In this document: positions 1 to 5,867 of the stretch, piece by piece | How the letters are laid out: every line of letters begins with the position of its first letter | How positions within the stretch are numbered: the stretch's first letter is position 1 | From: Actinomycetota bacterium | Lineage (GTDB): Bacteria > Actinomycetota > Actinomycetes > S36-B12 | Assembly: GCA_009700485.1 (NCBI GenBank) | Contig: WLLZ01000086.1 | Location: forward strand, 1 to 7,403 | DNA: 7,403 nucleotides | Direction of reading: 5' to 3' | Notes under the pieces: model-generated | Told to the model about the DNA's origin: nothing | Database searches by the model: none | Seen by the model: only the letters and a program-made list of their open reading frames with translations | Translations under genes and position numbers: made by a program

Positions 1-163
<163 letters not shown>

Positions 164-171
164 CGCTCACA

Positions 172-175
172 CTCC
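172..175 (-). promoter_or_regulatory. Ribosome binding site of clpC
   Basis: On the minus strand GGAG lies 8 nt before the ATG at 161-163, a normal Shine-Dalgarno spacing. It fixes the clpC start and contrasts with several other genes here that lack any such site. Confidence 0.7.
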
Positions 176-254
176 ATCTGTGTATTTCTGCATCAGTCAG
201 CAGCTAATTGTTCAGGTCTCCATGGTAACCGCAGATCCCTAACCCATCATGTCG

Positions 255-267
255 AGTACAACGTACT
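255..267. repeat. Short perfect inverted repeat in the clpC leader
   Basis: AGTAC-AAC-GTACT: 5-bp arms and a 3-bp centre. It overlaps the candidate clpC -10 (260-265). It could be a regulator half-site pair or chance; arms this short occur by chance fairly often. Confidence 0.3.
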
Positions 268-296
268 TCTATGAGGGATCATTCGGGTTTCGCCTA

Positions 297-310
297 CGCC
301 AACCGCGAAC
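297..310 (-). promoter_or_regulatory. Candidate ClgR-like operator upstream of clpC
   Basis: On the minus strand this reads GTTCGC, five bases, GCG. It closely resembles the GTTCGC...GCG core that I recall for ClgR, the activator of clp genes in actinobacteria; the exact spacer of the published consensus is from memory. A second half-site, GCGAAAC on the minus strand (plus-strand GTTTCGC at 288-294), follows directly, so the stretch 288-310 is an imperfect inverted repeat. A TANNNT hexamer (TACGTT on the minus strand, 260-265) lies about 31 bp downstream. If it is the -10, the site would be centred near -50, usual for an activator. No good -35 is visible there, which suits an activated promoter. 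No experimental support. Confidence 0.45.
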
Positions 311-319
311 ATCGCCGAC

Positions 320-338
320 TTGGGGCCCCAATTTGGGG
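320..338. repeat. Overlapping palindromes just after the FtsB-like gene
   Basis: A perfect 12-bp palindrome TTGGGGCCCCAA (320-331) shares its right half with a second inverted repeat, CCCCAA-T-TTGGGG (326-338). Two alternative stems therefore compete for the same CCCCAA. It lies 20-40 bp past the stop codon of the FtsB-like gene on the minus strand, where a terminator would be expected, but no T-run follows on that strand. It may be a weak or factor-assisted transcription end, or a protein site upstream of clpC. Confidence 0.35.
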
Positions 339-358
339 AATTCGGCTATCTCATCCAG

Positions 359-781
359 CTATTGGGTGACGGCGGTGGCGGGCGCCAATTGATCGGCTTC
401 CTCGACGGCGGTCCAGATTTTGTCGTACCAGGTGCCAGCGCTTACCCCCACCGCTGCGGCCTCGGTGGGGAGCCCATCAGCGCCAATCGTGGTGTAGCCA
501 ACTTCACCTGGCATCACAAAGTGCAGGCGGCGGCGGGCTTCAGCCACGACAAATGCCGGATCAGTCCAGCGTTCTTGGAGGATTTGCAGCTCTGCCACCC
601 GCTCTCGAGCGGCGGCGACATTGGCTTCAAGGCCGGAGATCTCAGCCCGCTGGGCGAACCAGGACCGCACCGGCACGGCCAAGGTGAGCACCAAGAGCCC
701 AAAGACCAGTGCCAAGACCGCGGCTCGCCCCGTTAGGGATCCACGCTGCTTTGGTGCCAATAGTTGACTTCCGGAACTCAC
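359..781 (-). CDS. FtsB/DivIC-family septum formation initiator protein
   Basis: A 140-residue single-pass membrane protein of the FtsB/DivIC family, which helps build the division septum with FtsL and FtsQ/DivIB partners. In order: a short basic cytoplasmic N-terminus (to about residue 19), one hydrophobic helix (about 20-40, AAVLALVFGLLVLTLAVPV), a predicted coiled coil (about 44-75, with ISGLEANVAAARERVAEL), then the family segment with DPAFVVAEARRRLHFVMPGE (about 73-92), matching the DP-x(5)-EARRRL-x-xVxPGE pattern of actinobacterial members. The C-terminal tail is Ala-rich and low in recognisable features. The start is GTG at 779-781; no ATG is available because the frame is closed 30 bp upstream by the eno stop. 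No strong Shine-Dalgarno is seen. The gene follows eno by 30 bp, the standard actinobacterial order, so the two are probably co-transcribed. In many actinobacteria a DUF501 gene comes next; here it does not. Confidence 0.9.
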   Translation of the reverse strand: MSSGSQLLAPKQRGSLTGRAAVLALVFGLLVLTLAVPVRSWFAQRAEISGLEANVAAARERVAELQILQERWTDPAFVVAEARRRLHFVMPGEVGYTTIGADGLPTEAAAVGVSAGTWYDKIWTAVEEADQLAPATAVTQ

Positions 782-811
782 GCCCCGATAGTCCCACGAA
801 TCACAGGGGAA

Positions 812-2089
812 TCAGCGGACGAAACGCGGGAAAGCCCCGGCTCCCGCATAACGGGCCGCATCATCTAATTCTTCTTCGATTCGCAGCAACTGGTTGTACT
901 TGGCAACACGCTCAGATCGCGCCGGGGCACCGGTCTTGATCTGGCCGCAATCCGTTGCAACCGCCAGGTCGGCGATCGTGGTGTCTTCGGTCTCTCCGGA
1001 TCGATGGCTCATCATGCAGTTGAAGCCCGCACGATGGGCTAGCGAAACCGCGTCAAGGGTCTCGGTTAGTGAGCCGATTTGGTTGACCTTAACTAGTAGC
1101 GCATTCGCGGCGTCTTCGTCGATACCACGTTGCAGGCGCGTGGGGTTGGTGACGAACAGATCATCGCCGACCACTTGGACCCGAGAACCGATGGACTCGG
1201 TCAGGTGAATCCAACCGGCCCAGTCATCCTCAGACAACGGGTCTTCAATAGAAACAATCGGAAAGTCACTGATCAAAGTCTCGTAGTAAGCCGTTAACCA
1301 CTGAGCTGCCCGCGCCGTACCCTCGAATAAGTACTCGCCATTTGTATGGAACTCGGTGGCCGCAACATCAAGGGCCAAAGCGATGTCGGTGCCGAGCTTC
1401 AGGCCGGTTGCTGCAACCGCGGCAGCGATGAGTTCGAGGGCCGCCCGGTTGCTCGGTAAGTCGGGTGCGAATCCACCTTCATCGCCGAGCCCGGTGGCGT
1501 AACCCTGCTGCTTTAGTACCGACTTAAGTGCGTGGTAGACCTCGGTGCCTTGACGTAGGGCCTCACCGAATGTGGATGCGCCAATTGGTGCAATCATGAA
1601 TTCTTGAATATCAACACCGGTATCGGCATGCGCACCGCCGTTCAAGATATTCATCATTGGCACCGGCAACACATGAGCATTGGGGCCACCTAGATAACGA
1701 AATAGCGGTAGGCCTGCTGAAATCGCGGCAGCCTTTGCCACAGCGAGCGATACACCCAAAATCGCGTTGGCACCCAGGCGAGCCTTATTGGGCGTGCCGT
1801 CAAGGTCAATCATGACCTGATCAATCAGGCGTTGATCGGTGGCCTCAAGACCCAAAAGCTCAGGTGCAATTTCGTCCTCGACATTGCCGACAGCCTGCAT
1901 TACCCCTTTACCGCCGTAACGGGCATCACCATCGCGTAGTTCTGCAGCCTCGAAGGCTCCGGTTGATGCGCCAGAGGGCACGGCGGCCCGAGCCACGGTG
2001 TCGTCGTCTAACAGGATTTCAACTTCAACCGTGGGATTACCACGGGAGTCGAGGATTTCGCGGGCGATGATGGATTCGATGAGGGCCAT
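812..2089 (-). CDS. eno: Enolase (phosphopyruvate hydratase)
   Basis: Complete 425-residue enolase, the usual bacterial length. It interconverts 2-phosphoglycerate and phosphoenolpyruvate in the cytoplasm (glycolysis and gluconeogenesis). All expected active-site elements are present: the loop SGASTGAFEA (39-48), NGGAHADTGVDIQEFMI with His154 and Glu163, GDEGGFAP with Glu203-204 region, the magnesium ligands Asp241, Glu282 (SIEDPLSEDDW) and Asp309 (VGDDLFVTN), the catalytic Lys334 (LLVKVNQIGS), His362 in SHRSGETEDT, and Lys385 in CGQIKTGAP. Residue roles are taken from family knowledge by alignment to E. coli enolase. The ATG at 2087-2089 gives the standard start MALIESIIAREILDSRGNPT. There is no good Shine-Dalgarno. 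Instead a TAGAGT hexamer lies 6 nt upstream, which suggests a leaderless mRNA. The FtsB-like gene follows 30 bp downstream. Confidence 0.99.
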   Translation of the reverse strand: MALIESIIAREILDSRGNPTVEVEILLDDDTVARAAVPSGASTGAFEAAELRDGDARYGGKGVMQAVGNVEDEIAPELLGLEATDQRLIDQVMIDLDGTPNKARLGANAILGVSLAVAKAAAISAGLPLFRYLGGPNAHVLPVPMMNILNGGAHADTGVDIQEFMIAPIGASTFGEALRQGTEVYHALKSVLKQQGYATGLGDEGGFAPDLPSNRAALELIAAAVAATGLKLGTDIALALDVAATEFHTNGEYLFEGTARAAQWLTAYYETLISDFPIVSIEDPLSEDDWAGWIHLTESIGSRVQVVGDDLFVTNPTRLQRGIDEDAANALLVKVNQIGSLTETLDAVSLAHRAGFNCMMSHRSGETEDTTIADLAVATDCGQIKTGAPARSERVAKYNQLLRIEEELDDAARYAGAGAFPRFVR

Positions 2090-2095
2090 GTGACA

Positions 2096-2101
2096 ACTCT
2101 A
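2096..2101 (-). promoter_or_regulatory. Candidate -10 element of eno (leaderless geometry)
   Basis: On the minus strand TAGAGT is followed by 6 nt (TGTCAC) and the eno ATG. Transcription would start at or beside the A of ATG. No convincing -35 is seen, which is common at actinobacterial TANNNT promoters. The element overlaps the plus-strand TAACTT (2100-2105) by two bases. Confidence 0.5.
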
Positions 2102-2105
2102 ACTT
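2100..2105 (+). promoter_or_regulatory. Candidate -10 element of the dehydrogenase gene
   Basis: TAACTT is the only TANNNT hexamer I find on the plus strand between the eno start and the ATG at 2171. A start about 7 nt downstream would give a leader of roughly 60 nt. It shares its TA with the opposite-strand eno hexamer, so the two promoters would be divergent and mutually overlapping. Weak evidence taken alone. Confidence 0.3.
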
Positions 2106-2170
2106 CGCCACCTTCACGGCGATATCCATACCCGCGTGCACAAGTGACCCGACTTATGCCATCCTCAGAT

Positions 2171-4645
2171 ATGACCTCAGCAGCCCCCTCGAAGGCCCAG
2201 CTACCCGGCCGGGCTCAGGTGGTCATAGTTGGCGGCGGGGTGATCGGCTGCTCGGTGGCCTACCACCTAGCCGAAGCCGGTTGGACCGACGTCGTACTTC
2301 TCGAGCGCGACAAGTTGACATCCGGCACCACCTGGCATGCCGCAGGGCTCATGACCTGCTTTGGTTCGTTCTCTGAAACTTCAATGCAGATGCGCCTTTA
2401 CACCCGGCAGCTTTATCGCGAGCTCGAAGCCAAGACCGGCCAAGCCACCGGGTTCAGTGCCGTCGGCTTCATTGAAGCTGCCGCCGATAAAGATCGACTT
2501 GAGGAGTACCGAAGGGTCGCTGCATTCAATCGCCTCTGCGGGCTCGAAGTCCATGAGATCAGCCCGCGCGAGATTGCCGAACGATTTCCGATTGCCGACA
2601 TCAACGGGCTGGAAGCCGGCTTCTATGTACCCGATGACGGGCGGGTAAACCCGGTTGACGTCACGATGGCGTTGGCCAAAGGTGCCCGCGCGAATGGGGT
2701 GCAGATTTTTGAAGAAGTCACCGCAACCGGGGTGACGGTGACCGACGAGCGAGTGCAATCAGTGACAACGGCGCAAGGTGACATCGAATGTGACTACGTC
2801 GTCAACTGCACCGGGATGTGGGCTCGCCAATTCGGCCAAGCCCACGGGGTGAACATTCCACTTCAGGCGGCCGAGCATTACTACTTGATCACCGACACCA
2901 TCGCCGGTATCGACTCGACACTTCCCGTATTCGAGGACCCATCCGCGCACGCCTACTACCGCGAGGAGGGTGGCGGCTTGATGATCGGCCTCTTTGAGCC
3001 GGTGTGTGCGCCGTGGAATGTGGATTCAATTCCGCAGGACTTCTCCTTTGGTGAAATCCCCCCAGACTGGGATCGCATGGGCCCTTACCTGGAGCGAGCC
3101 ATGCAAAGGGTGCCAATTTCACTCGAAGCTGGTATCCGAAAGTTCTTCTGCGGGCCTGAATCATTCACCCCAGATTTGCAGCCGTTCATCGGCGAGGCGC
3201 CGGGCATCCGCAACTATTTTGTTGCCGCCGGCATGAACTCGGTTGGCATCCTTACCGGTGGTGGCGTCGGCCGGGTTGTTGCGAGCTGGATCATTAACGG
3301 CAAGCCCGATGTTGATGTCACCGGTTTCAATATCAATCGCGCACTCCCCCACCAACGAAATCCGCAGTACCGCGCTGAGCGCACAGTTGAAACCCTCGGG
3401 CTGGTTTACCAAACCCATTACCCAGGCCGCACGGTCACGACCGCCCGCGGCGTCAAGCGCTCACCTATTCATCACCTACTCAAAGAGCGCGGGGCTTACT
3501 TCCGCGATGTCAGCGGCTGGGAGGGCGCCGATTGGTATGCCCAACCCGGCGAAATGCCCGAGACGGGTGAGCTCACTTGGGGCCGGCCCCACTGGTTTGA
3601 GTCTTGGGCAAACGAGCACCGCGCCATCCGCGAGGGCGTTGGGTTCATGGACATGAGTTTCATGTCTAAGTTCTTAGTACAAGGTGAGCAAGCAGGTGCT
3701 CTCCTTGATTACGTATCAGCGAATGCTGTAGATGGCGCCGATGGCGTTATCACCTACACCCAGTGGCTCAACGATTCAGGCAATATCCAAGCCGACCTCA
3801 CTGTCACCAAACTTGGCGCCAATAAGTTCTTCGTGGTGGCCTCTGATACCGCCCACGGACAAGTTCTTCAATGGTTAACGCGCCACGGCAAAAACTTCGC
3901 CGCCACCGTGACCGATGTAACTTCGGGCTACGCCCAATTCAATATTCACGGCCCCCTTGCCCGCGATCTCCTGCAGGCTGCGACCACAGCCGATATGTCA
4001 AACAGTGCATTCCCGTTTCGTACCGCCCGCGAAATTGACCTTGGCTTCGCGCGAGCAATGTGTGTGCGCATCACCTACGTGGGCGAACTCGGATACGAGC
4101 TTTACGTCCCGACCGAGCAAGCGGTGCATGCCTATGAGCGCCTTTGCGAAGTGGGCCAACAGGTCGAACTTGTGCATTGCGGGCTCAAAGCCCTCGCGAG
4201 CCTGCGAATGGAAAAGGGTTACCGCGACTTTGGCCATGACATCGACAACACCGACTCGGTGCTCGAAGTTGGCCTTGGCTTTGCAGTAGCTTGGGATAAG
4301 GCCAGTGATTTCATTGGGCGTGATGCCGCCCTGAAGCAAAAGAACTCCGGCCCTCTGCATCGGCGCCTCGTGCAGGTAAAACTCCTCGACCCACTGCCCT
4401 TGCTCTACCACGGTGAAATCTTGCTGCGAAGTGGCGAGGTCGTTGGCTATGTGCGCGCCGCTAGTTACGGTCACACCCTAGGCGGCGCTGTTGGCCTGGC
4501 AATGGTGGATGCAACCGAGCCGATCACCGCAGATTATCTAGCAACTGGAACCTGGGAGGTCGAGGTGGCAGGGGTCAAAGTGCCGGCCACTACTTCACTT
4601 CGGCCCATGTATGACCCAACCAACGAAAAGGTAACGGGTAAATAA
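2171..4645 (+). CDS. Sarcosine/dimethylglycine dehydrogenase-like FAD enzyme with GcvT domain
   Basis: 824 residues, the usual size for the two-part mitochondrial-type family. The N-terminal half is a DAO-type FAD oxidoreductase: Rossmann motif VVIVGGGVIGCSVAYHL (GGGVIG at 21-26), the acidic end of beta2 at Glu45 (LLERDKL), and SGTTWHAAGLM, whose His56 aligns with the His that carries covalent FAD in dimethylglycine and sarcosine dehydrogenases. GPESFTPD (328-335) and GEAPGIRNYFVAAGMNSVG close the FAD part. A linker (about 378-435) leads to GcvT N and C domains (about 435-815). YTQWLNDSGNIQADLTV holds Asp542, matching the folate-site Asp; EKGYRDFGHDID and the end YDPTNEKVTGK recall sarcosine dehydrogenase more than dimethylglycine dehydrogenase. 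Inferred reaction: oxidative N-demethylation with the one-carbon unit passed to tetrahydrofolate. The substrate is not proven. The start is uncertain: ATG 2171 fits homologues best; ATG 2156 and GTG 2090 are in frame. Divergent from eno and convergent with the DUF2256 gene, 20 bp away. Confidence 0.88.
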   Translation: MTSAAPSKAQLPGRAQVVIVGGGVIGCSVAYHLAEAGWTDVVLLERDKLTSGTTWHAAGLMTCFGSFSETSMQMRLYTRQLYRELEAKTGQATGFSAVGFIEAAADKDRLEEYRRVAAFNRLCGLEVHEISPREIAERFPIADINGLEAGFYVPDDGRVNPVDVTMALAKGARANGVQIFEEVTATGVTVTDERVQSVTTAQGDIECDYVVNCTGMWARQFGQAHGVNIPLQAAEHYYLITDTIAGIDSTLPVFEDPSAHAYYREEGGGLMIGLFEPVCAPWNVDSIPQDFSFGEIPPDWDRMGPYLERAMQRVPISLEAGIRKFFCGPESFTPDLQPFIGEAPGIRNYFVAAGMNSVGILTGGGVGRVVASWIINGKPDVDVTGFNINRALPHQRNPQYRAERTVETLGLVYQTHYPGRTVTTARGVKRSPIHHLLKERGAYFRDVSGWEGADWYAQPGEMPETGELTWGRPHWFESWANEHRAIREGVGFMDMSFMSKFLVQGEQAGALLDYVSANAVDGADGVITYTQWLNDSGNIQADLTVTKLGANKFFVVASDTAHGQVLQWLTRHGKNFAATVTDVTSGYAQFNIHGPLARDLLQAATTADMSNSAFPFRTAREIDLGFARAMCVRITYVGELGYELYVPTEQAVHAYERLCEVGQQVELVHCGLKALASLRMEKGYRDFGHDIDNTDSVLEVGLGFAVAWDKASDFIGRDAALKQKNSGPLHRRLVQVKLLDPLPLLYHGEILLRSGEVVGYVRAASYGHTLGGAVGLAMVDATEPITADYLATGTWEVEVAGVKVPATTSLRPMYDPTNEKVTGK

Positions 4646-4665
4646 GTCTGGTTACCGATGCCCAA

Positions 4666-4824
4666 TCAACTCGAGGCACCGCCAGGCCCCCTACCCGCTT
4701 TACATCTCTCTGAGCAATACTTCACGTTCTCCCAATCGCGAGCCCATTTCTTGCGCCACTCAAATGGAAGATTGCAGCGTTGGCAGATTTTCGGTTCGAA
4801 ACCATTTTTGGTTTTAGCTCTCAT
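4666..4824 (-). CDS. DUF2256 small Cys-cluster protein
   Basis: A 52-residue protein of the DUF2256 family. The diagnostic core is clear: ICQRC (Cys14, Cys17), FEWRKKWARDWENVKYC (Cys37) and SERC (Cys41). The CxxC plus CxxxC set is likely to bind a metal, probably zinc; the function of the family is not known. Family members are often near photolyase/cryptochrome genes (recalled, not visible here). I chose the ATG at 4822-4824, which gives the usual short N-terminus with basic residues. An in-frame ATG at 4917 exists but would add 31 residues inside the DoxX gene and does not look like the family. The start overlaps the end of the DoxX-like gene by 11 nt, so translation is probably coupled. 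No Shine-Dalgarno is evident. The C-terminus (GRGPGGASS) is a short flexible tail. Confidence 0.85.
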   Translation of the reverse strand: MRAKTKNGFEPKICQRCNLPFEWRKKWARDWENVKYCSERCKAGRGPGGASS

Positions 4825-5230
4825 GGTGTGTTTTTCTGGCGCGGTAGCTAGCCCACGCACCTGTGCTCCAAAGTGCCCAAATAACAAGTAAGGGTTGAAA
4901 GAGTAGGCGCATGGCACGTGCTTGATCAGTGTCTAATCCAAATGCATCCGTGCCGTTTATGTACTGGGAGATGTTGCCGGGGAAGACCGCAATAAAGAAT
5001 GCGGCCACGATCCAACCAACGTAAGTGCGGTATTTGAATAAAACAATTAGTGAGATACCAAGAATTATCTCCACAACACCGGATGCGACGACTACAAAAT
5101 CAGCTTGGCCCTGCAAGATGGTGGGAACTTGCGCTTGAAACTCAGTGCGGTTACTTGTTAAGTGCGTGAAGCCGGCGTAGGCAAGGCCTGCGCCAAGAAT
5201 GATTTGGAATGCTTTGCGAAGTAACTCCAT
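4814..5230 (-). CDS. DoxX-like four-helix membrane protein
   Basis: 138 residues with four hydrophobic helices at about 5-24, 43-65, 70-85 and 108-127. The arrangement and the motifs fit the DoxX-like superfamily: a Gly-rich first helix (LGAGLAYAGFTHL), an E-in-membrane second helix (GVVEIILGI), FPGNISQYING (83-93) and ARAMRLLFQPLLVIWALW (104-121). It would lie in the cytoplasmic membrane. Members are linked with redox or quinone-related functions in some species, but no specific role can be given here. The ATG at 5228-5230 has no Shine-Dalgarno; TAACCT 7 nt upstream suggests a leaderless mRNA. It forms an overlapping pair with the DUF2256 gene downstream and is divergent from the membrane protein gene at 5278, with only 47 bp between them. 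Confidence 0.75.
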   Translation of the reverse strand: MELLRKAFQIILGAGLAYAGFTHLTSNRTEFQAQVPTILQGQADFVVVASGVVEIILGISLIVLFKYRTYVGWIVAAFFIAVFPGNISQYINGTDAFGLDTDQARAMRLLFQPLLVIWALWSTGAWASYRARKTHHES

Positions 5231-5237
5231 GTACCAA

Positions 5238-5243
5238 AGGTTA
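5238..5243 (-). promoter_or_regulatory. Candidate -10 of the DoxX-DUF2256 pair (leaderless geometry)
   Basis: On the minus strand TAACCT is followed by 7 nt and the ATG at 5228-5230. No Shine-Dalgarno competes with this reading. Confidence 0.5.
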
Positions 5244-5264
5244 GTGGCTTTTAGGACGAAGTTG

Positions 5265-5270
5265 TAGGCT
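5265..5270 (+). promoter_or_regulatory. Candidate -10 of the membrane protein gene at 5278 (leaderless geometry)
   Basis: TAGGCT is followed by 7 nt (CTTTTCT) and the ATG at 5278. A weak TTAGTG (5241-5246) lies 18 nt upstream as a possible -35; it overlaps the -10 of the divergent DoxX-like gene, so the two promoters cannot easily be occupied at once. Confidence 0.5.
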
Positions 5271-5277
5271 CTTTTCT

Positions 5278-5649
5278 ATGAACTACTCATCACTGCGTAC
5301 GACTCTCAAAGCTGGATCTATTGTCTTTGGTGCCTCAGCCCTTTTCCTCTTAATTCTTCCCGCAGCCTTTCTAGGCCTGCTCGGCCTCGAAGTTAACGAT
5401 GGCATGGTGTGGGCTATGCGCATGATTGGCATAACCCTGATCGCCCTTGCTGGGAATATGTGGAATAACTCAAGGAGTAGTTCTGATGCGGGTGTCGGGT
5501 ATGTGGCATGGGTGATGTGTGTGAGTGCAAGTGCACTCGGTGTGTTGACTCTGCTGATCCCGGGGCAGCGAACCTGGTTTGCCTATCTCTATGCCGCGAT
5601 TGGTTTTGGCTTTGGACTGAGTTATTTACTCAATATCGTGCGCAAGTAG
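5278..5649 (+). CDS. Unrecognised four-helix membrane protein
   Basis: 123 residues, nearly all membrane: hydrophobic helices at about 12-36, 43-62, 72-94 and 98-119, with a short basic end (IVRK). Between helices 1 and 2 it has LEVNDGMVWAMRMIG and between 2 and 3 a polar loop NMWNNSRSSSDAG. I do not recognise the family; it is close in size and helix number to the DoxX-like protein encoded opposite, but lacks that protein's FPGN and FQPLL motifs, so I do not call it DoxX. The start ATG at 5278 lies 7 nt after TAGGCT and has no Shine-Dalgarno. It is divergent from the DoxX-like gene with a shared 47-bp promoter region, which suggests the two may be regulated together. It ends with TAG at 5647-5649, after which the same frame stays open for 50 more codons. 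Confidence 0.75.
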   Translation: MNYSSLRTTLKAGSIVFGASALFLLILPAAFLGLLGLEVNDGMVWAMRMIGITLIALAGNMWNNSRSSSDAGVGYVAWVMCVSASALGVLTLLIPGQRTWFAYLYAAIGFGFGLSYLLNIVRK

Positions 5650-5715
5650 TTCAGGCCTAACTCGGCCCTATCTACAAGTTTTCTTGGTATTCAACATCGA
5701 ACAATCCCCAGGAGT

Positions 5716-5802
5716 ATGGGTGAGATCCCAAAAAAAGCAGATCGACTCGTGCAATGGGAAAACTCTTCAGGTAAAGAATTTAGCGAATTTGGAAGAAGAT
5801 GA
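5716..5802 (+). CDS. Possible micro-ORF, 28 residues
   Basis: ATG to TGA, polar and charged (MGEIPKKADRLVQWENSSGK, ending in EFGRR). AGGAG sits at 5710-5714, only 1 nt before the ATG, too close for a normal ribosome site. It is in frame with the membrane protein gene upstream (5278-5649), whose TAG is followed by no other stop until this TGA. It overlaps the next micro-ORF by ATGA. No homologue is recognised. It may be non-coding. Confidence 0.2.
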   Translation: MGEIPKKADRLVQWENSSGKEFSEFGRR

Positions 5803-5867
5803 TTAAGGCTCGCTGTATGCGTTACCTCTTAATTGTTGTTCTCACCTGCTTACTGCTACTCCCCTAG
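5799..5867 (+). CDS. Possible hydrophobic micro-ORF, 22 residues
   Basis: The ATG overlaps the stop of the preceding 28-residue ORF (ATGA), and GGAAGAAG runs directly up to it. The peptide starts MIKARCMRYL and is then almost purely aliphatic (LLIVVLTCLLLLP), like a single-span membrane micro-protein or a signal-like segment. The basic N-terminus before the hydrophobic run fits Nin-Cout membrane insertion. Its 3' end overlaps the end of the SOUL gene on the other strand by 12 nt. No family is recognised, and chance is a real alternative. Confidence 0.25.
   Translation: MIKARCMRYLLIVVLTCLLLLP
5823..5832 (+). repeat. Direct repeat copy 1 beside the SOUL gene
   Basis: TACCTCTTAA, identical to 6413-6422. 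With flanking bases, 12 of 14 positions match (GTTACCTCTTAATT against GCTACCTCTTAACT). It lies 24 bp beyond the stop of the SOUL gene. Confidence 0.4.

Noticed and set aside
2361..4474. Several 60-158-residue ORFs on both strands inside the dehydrogenase gene
   Set aside because: The long frame with continuous FAD and GcvT motifs explains the whole stretch; these are out-of-frame shadows.
4630..4656. GGTAAC ... GTTACC inverted repeat across the end of the dehydrogenase gene as a terminator
   Set aside because: Only 6-bp arms with a 15-nt loop, no T-run on either strand, and partly inside coding sequence.
4825..4917. Longer start (ATG at 4917) for the DUF2256 protein
   Set aside because: The added 31 residues lie wholly inside the DoxX-like coding region and do not resemble the family N-terminus; the ATG at 4822-4824 gives the expected size.
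5653..5670. GGCC-TAACTC-GGCC as a terminator for the membrane protein gene at 5278
   Set aside because: A 4-bp stem built from a self-palindromic tetramer is too weak, and no T-run follows directly.
5729..5736. A-run that reads as T-run on the minus strand, as a terminator of the SOUL gene
   Set aside because: No stable stem precedes it on the minus strand; only 3-bp pairings could be drawn.
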